A stretch of 25,522 bases of DNA. Source: Anaeroplasmataceae bacterium (GTDB taxonomy: Bacteria > Bacillota_I > Bacilli_A > Acholeplasmatales > Anaeroplasmataceae). Position 1 is the stretch's first letter. Each line of letters begins with the position of its first letter. The stretch is from assembly GCA_029050385.1 (NCBI GenBank), contig JAIDMV010000234.1, positions 1 through 25,522 of the forward strand. The letters run 5' to 3'. Positions 24,876 through 25,522 of the stretch are shown here, one piece after another. The notes under the pieces were generated by a model, which was not told the origin of the DNA, ran no database searches, and worked only from the letters and a program-made list of their open reading frames with translations. A program made the position numbers and the translations under genes.

Positions 24876-25123
24876 CTAATTTTTCCAATTATTAAAAAAA
24901 ATTGAAATTGCTTCAACATCTATAAAATTATTTTCTGTGTATCTATATAAGTTTTTACTCTCATTTCCATAATAAAGTGCTCCTTGGGTTGTTGTAAAAA
25001 AATTATATGCTATCGTTTCAGAAGTATCAACAGAAGTAAAATAGAGAGTGAGGAAAAAACCCTTTGTTTTCTCTTTTGAAATATAAAAAACACTAAATTT
25101 ATTCTTACTCATTGTTCCAATAC
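24876..25123 (-). repeat. tandem duplication, identical 248-base block, copy 2
   Basis: Second copy of the block at 24365-24612. The first mismatch upstream (relative to the genes) is at 25124 versus 24613, after which differences become frequent. Confidence 0.95.
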
Positions 25124-25373
25124 ATTCAGGTTTTTTTGAACAGAATAAAGTTAATATTTGATGGAGTGCCTCTTCATCTGTCGTAGCCAGCTTTTTGCTA
25201 GAAGTCAGCTCAGTTTGTAAGATTGCTGATGTCACATCATATCCTTGTGTTTCTATAGGTAAATAAAATCCATCTTTTTCATACATAACTTCTTTTTCTT
25301 GGCATCCAGCCAAAACAAAAGTTCCAAACAATAAAGTAATTACAAGACATACTATATTCAATACCTTTTTCAT
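24876..25373 (-). CDS. small lipoprotein, copy 2 of a tandem pair (promoter-proximal)
   Basis: The 165-residue predicted lipoprotein has lipobox LAGC with Cys24 and the same mature start QEKEVMYEKDGFYLP as copy 1. Its differences from copy 1 include Cys in place of Ser in KKPECIG and a changed TSSKKLATTDEEA segment. The start follows GAGGAGGG. It is first in the operon, about 25 bases after the -10 element of a promoter flanked by two TGTCGAA motifs. The function is unknown; its setting with a secreted cysteine-hydrolase-like protein suggests a cell-surface role. Confidence 0.88.
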   Translation of the reverse strand: MKKVLNIVCLVITLLFGTFVLAGCQEKEVMYEKDGFYLPIETQGYDVTSAILQTELTSSKKLATTDEEALHQILTLFCSKKPECIGTMSKNKFSVFYISKEKTKGFFLTLYFTSVDTSETIAYNFFTTTQGALYYGNESKNLYRYTENNFIDVEAISIFFNNWKN

Positions 25374-25399
25374 TCAAGTCCCTCCTCATTGACATTTAT

Positions 25400-25427
25400 A
25401 TTTTATCACGCTTTTTTTCCAAATCAA
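25400..25427 (-). promoter_or_regulatory. promoter of the lipoprotein operon
   Basis: TTGATT (25427-25422), a 16-base spacer and TAAAAT (25405-25400) on the minus strand, about 27 bases before the start codon at 25373. Confidence 0.6.
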
Positions 25428-25436
25428 GAAAATGTT

Positions 25437-25453
25437 TTCGACATTCTTCGACA
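25437..25453 (-). promoter_or_regulatory. two tandem TGTCGAA motifs (Spo0A-box-like) upstream of the -35
   Basis: The minus strand has TGTCGAA at 25453-25447 and again at 25443-25437, exactly 10 bases apart (one helical turn), in the direction of transcription and ending 9 bases before the -35. TGTCGAA is the core of the Spo0A box of B. subtilis. Whether this organism has Spo0A is not visible here. Confidence 0.55.
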
Positions 25454-25522
25454 ATTTGATATCCAATTTTTAATTGAAAGCTATATGAATATCTAAATTT
25501 CCTAATAAAAGCTATCACAACT

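Noticed and set aside
24866..24919. Longer start for lipoprotein copy 1
   Set aside because: The extra 18 codons are the tail of copy 2 plus the ribosome binding site; a signal peptide with lipobox begins at 24865.
1..25522. CRISPR arrays, insertion sequences with ends, prophage genes and ribosomal RNA
   Set aside because: I looked for regularly spaced repeats, paired inverted ends and rRNA-like stretches and saw none; the only large repeat is the lipoprotein duplication.

Overview
The window is AT-rich chromosomal DNA of a low-GC Bacillota bacterium. The EF-Tu, EF-G, S7, S12, RpoB and RpoC sequences, the gut-type accessory genes and the use of TGA as a stop codon suggest an Erysipelotrichia-like gut organism. 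That placement is an inference from how the proteins look, not from a search. All protein genes are on the minus strand except one radical SAM gene. The tRNA is also on the plus strand.

Reading from the right edge in the direction of transcription, region A (25522-23312) is a secreted-protein operon. A promoter preceded by two tandem TGTCGAA motifs (the Spo0A-box core) drives two tandem-duplicated small lipoproteins. These are followed by a secreted NlpC/P60-like gene that is broken by one extra G in a G5 run. Region B (23250-19562) is a pyrG operon: CTP synthase, an LRAT-type cysteine-fold protein, a ROK sugar kinase and a truncated transposase-like protein. The genes are tightly coupled, and transcription starts at GGGC followed by an attenuator, as in CTP-sensing pyrG leaders. 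Region C (19498-15029) holds an Lrp/AsnC regulator and a two-subunit ABC exporter whose ATPase sites look asymmetric.

Region D (15003-7476) is rpoB-rpoC with its own near-consensus promoter, a leader of about 170 nt and a strong terminator. RpoB carries Gln at the position of E. coli His526, a rifamycin-contact residue. RpoC ends in a 41-residue tail with 27 acidic residues. Region E (7425-4740) separates rpoC from the str operon. It contains an intracellular GH13 glycosidase, a radical SAM enzyme facing it, tRNA-Arg(CCU), and three hairpins that look like terminators but have no gene to terminate. Region F (4719-259) is the str operon, rpsL-rpsG-fusA-tuf, with a promoter, a structured leader, a probable internal tuf promoter and a terminator. 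The first 36 bases are the start of one more minus-strand gene.

Most of the window is housekeeping transcription and translation machinery. The parts most worth a second look are the 0A-box-like promoter with its duplicated lipoproteins and broken secreted gene, the transposase-derived protein locked into the pyrG operon, the orphan radical SAM gene, and the two RNA polymerase peculiarities. All promoters, terminators and leaders were called by eye.
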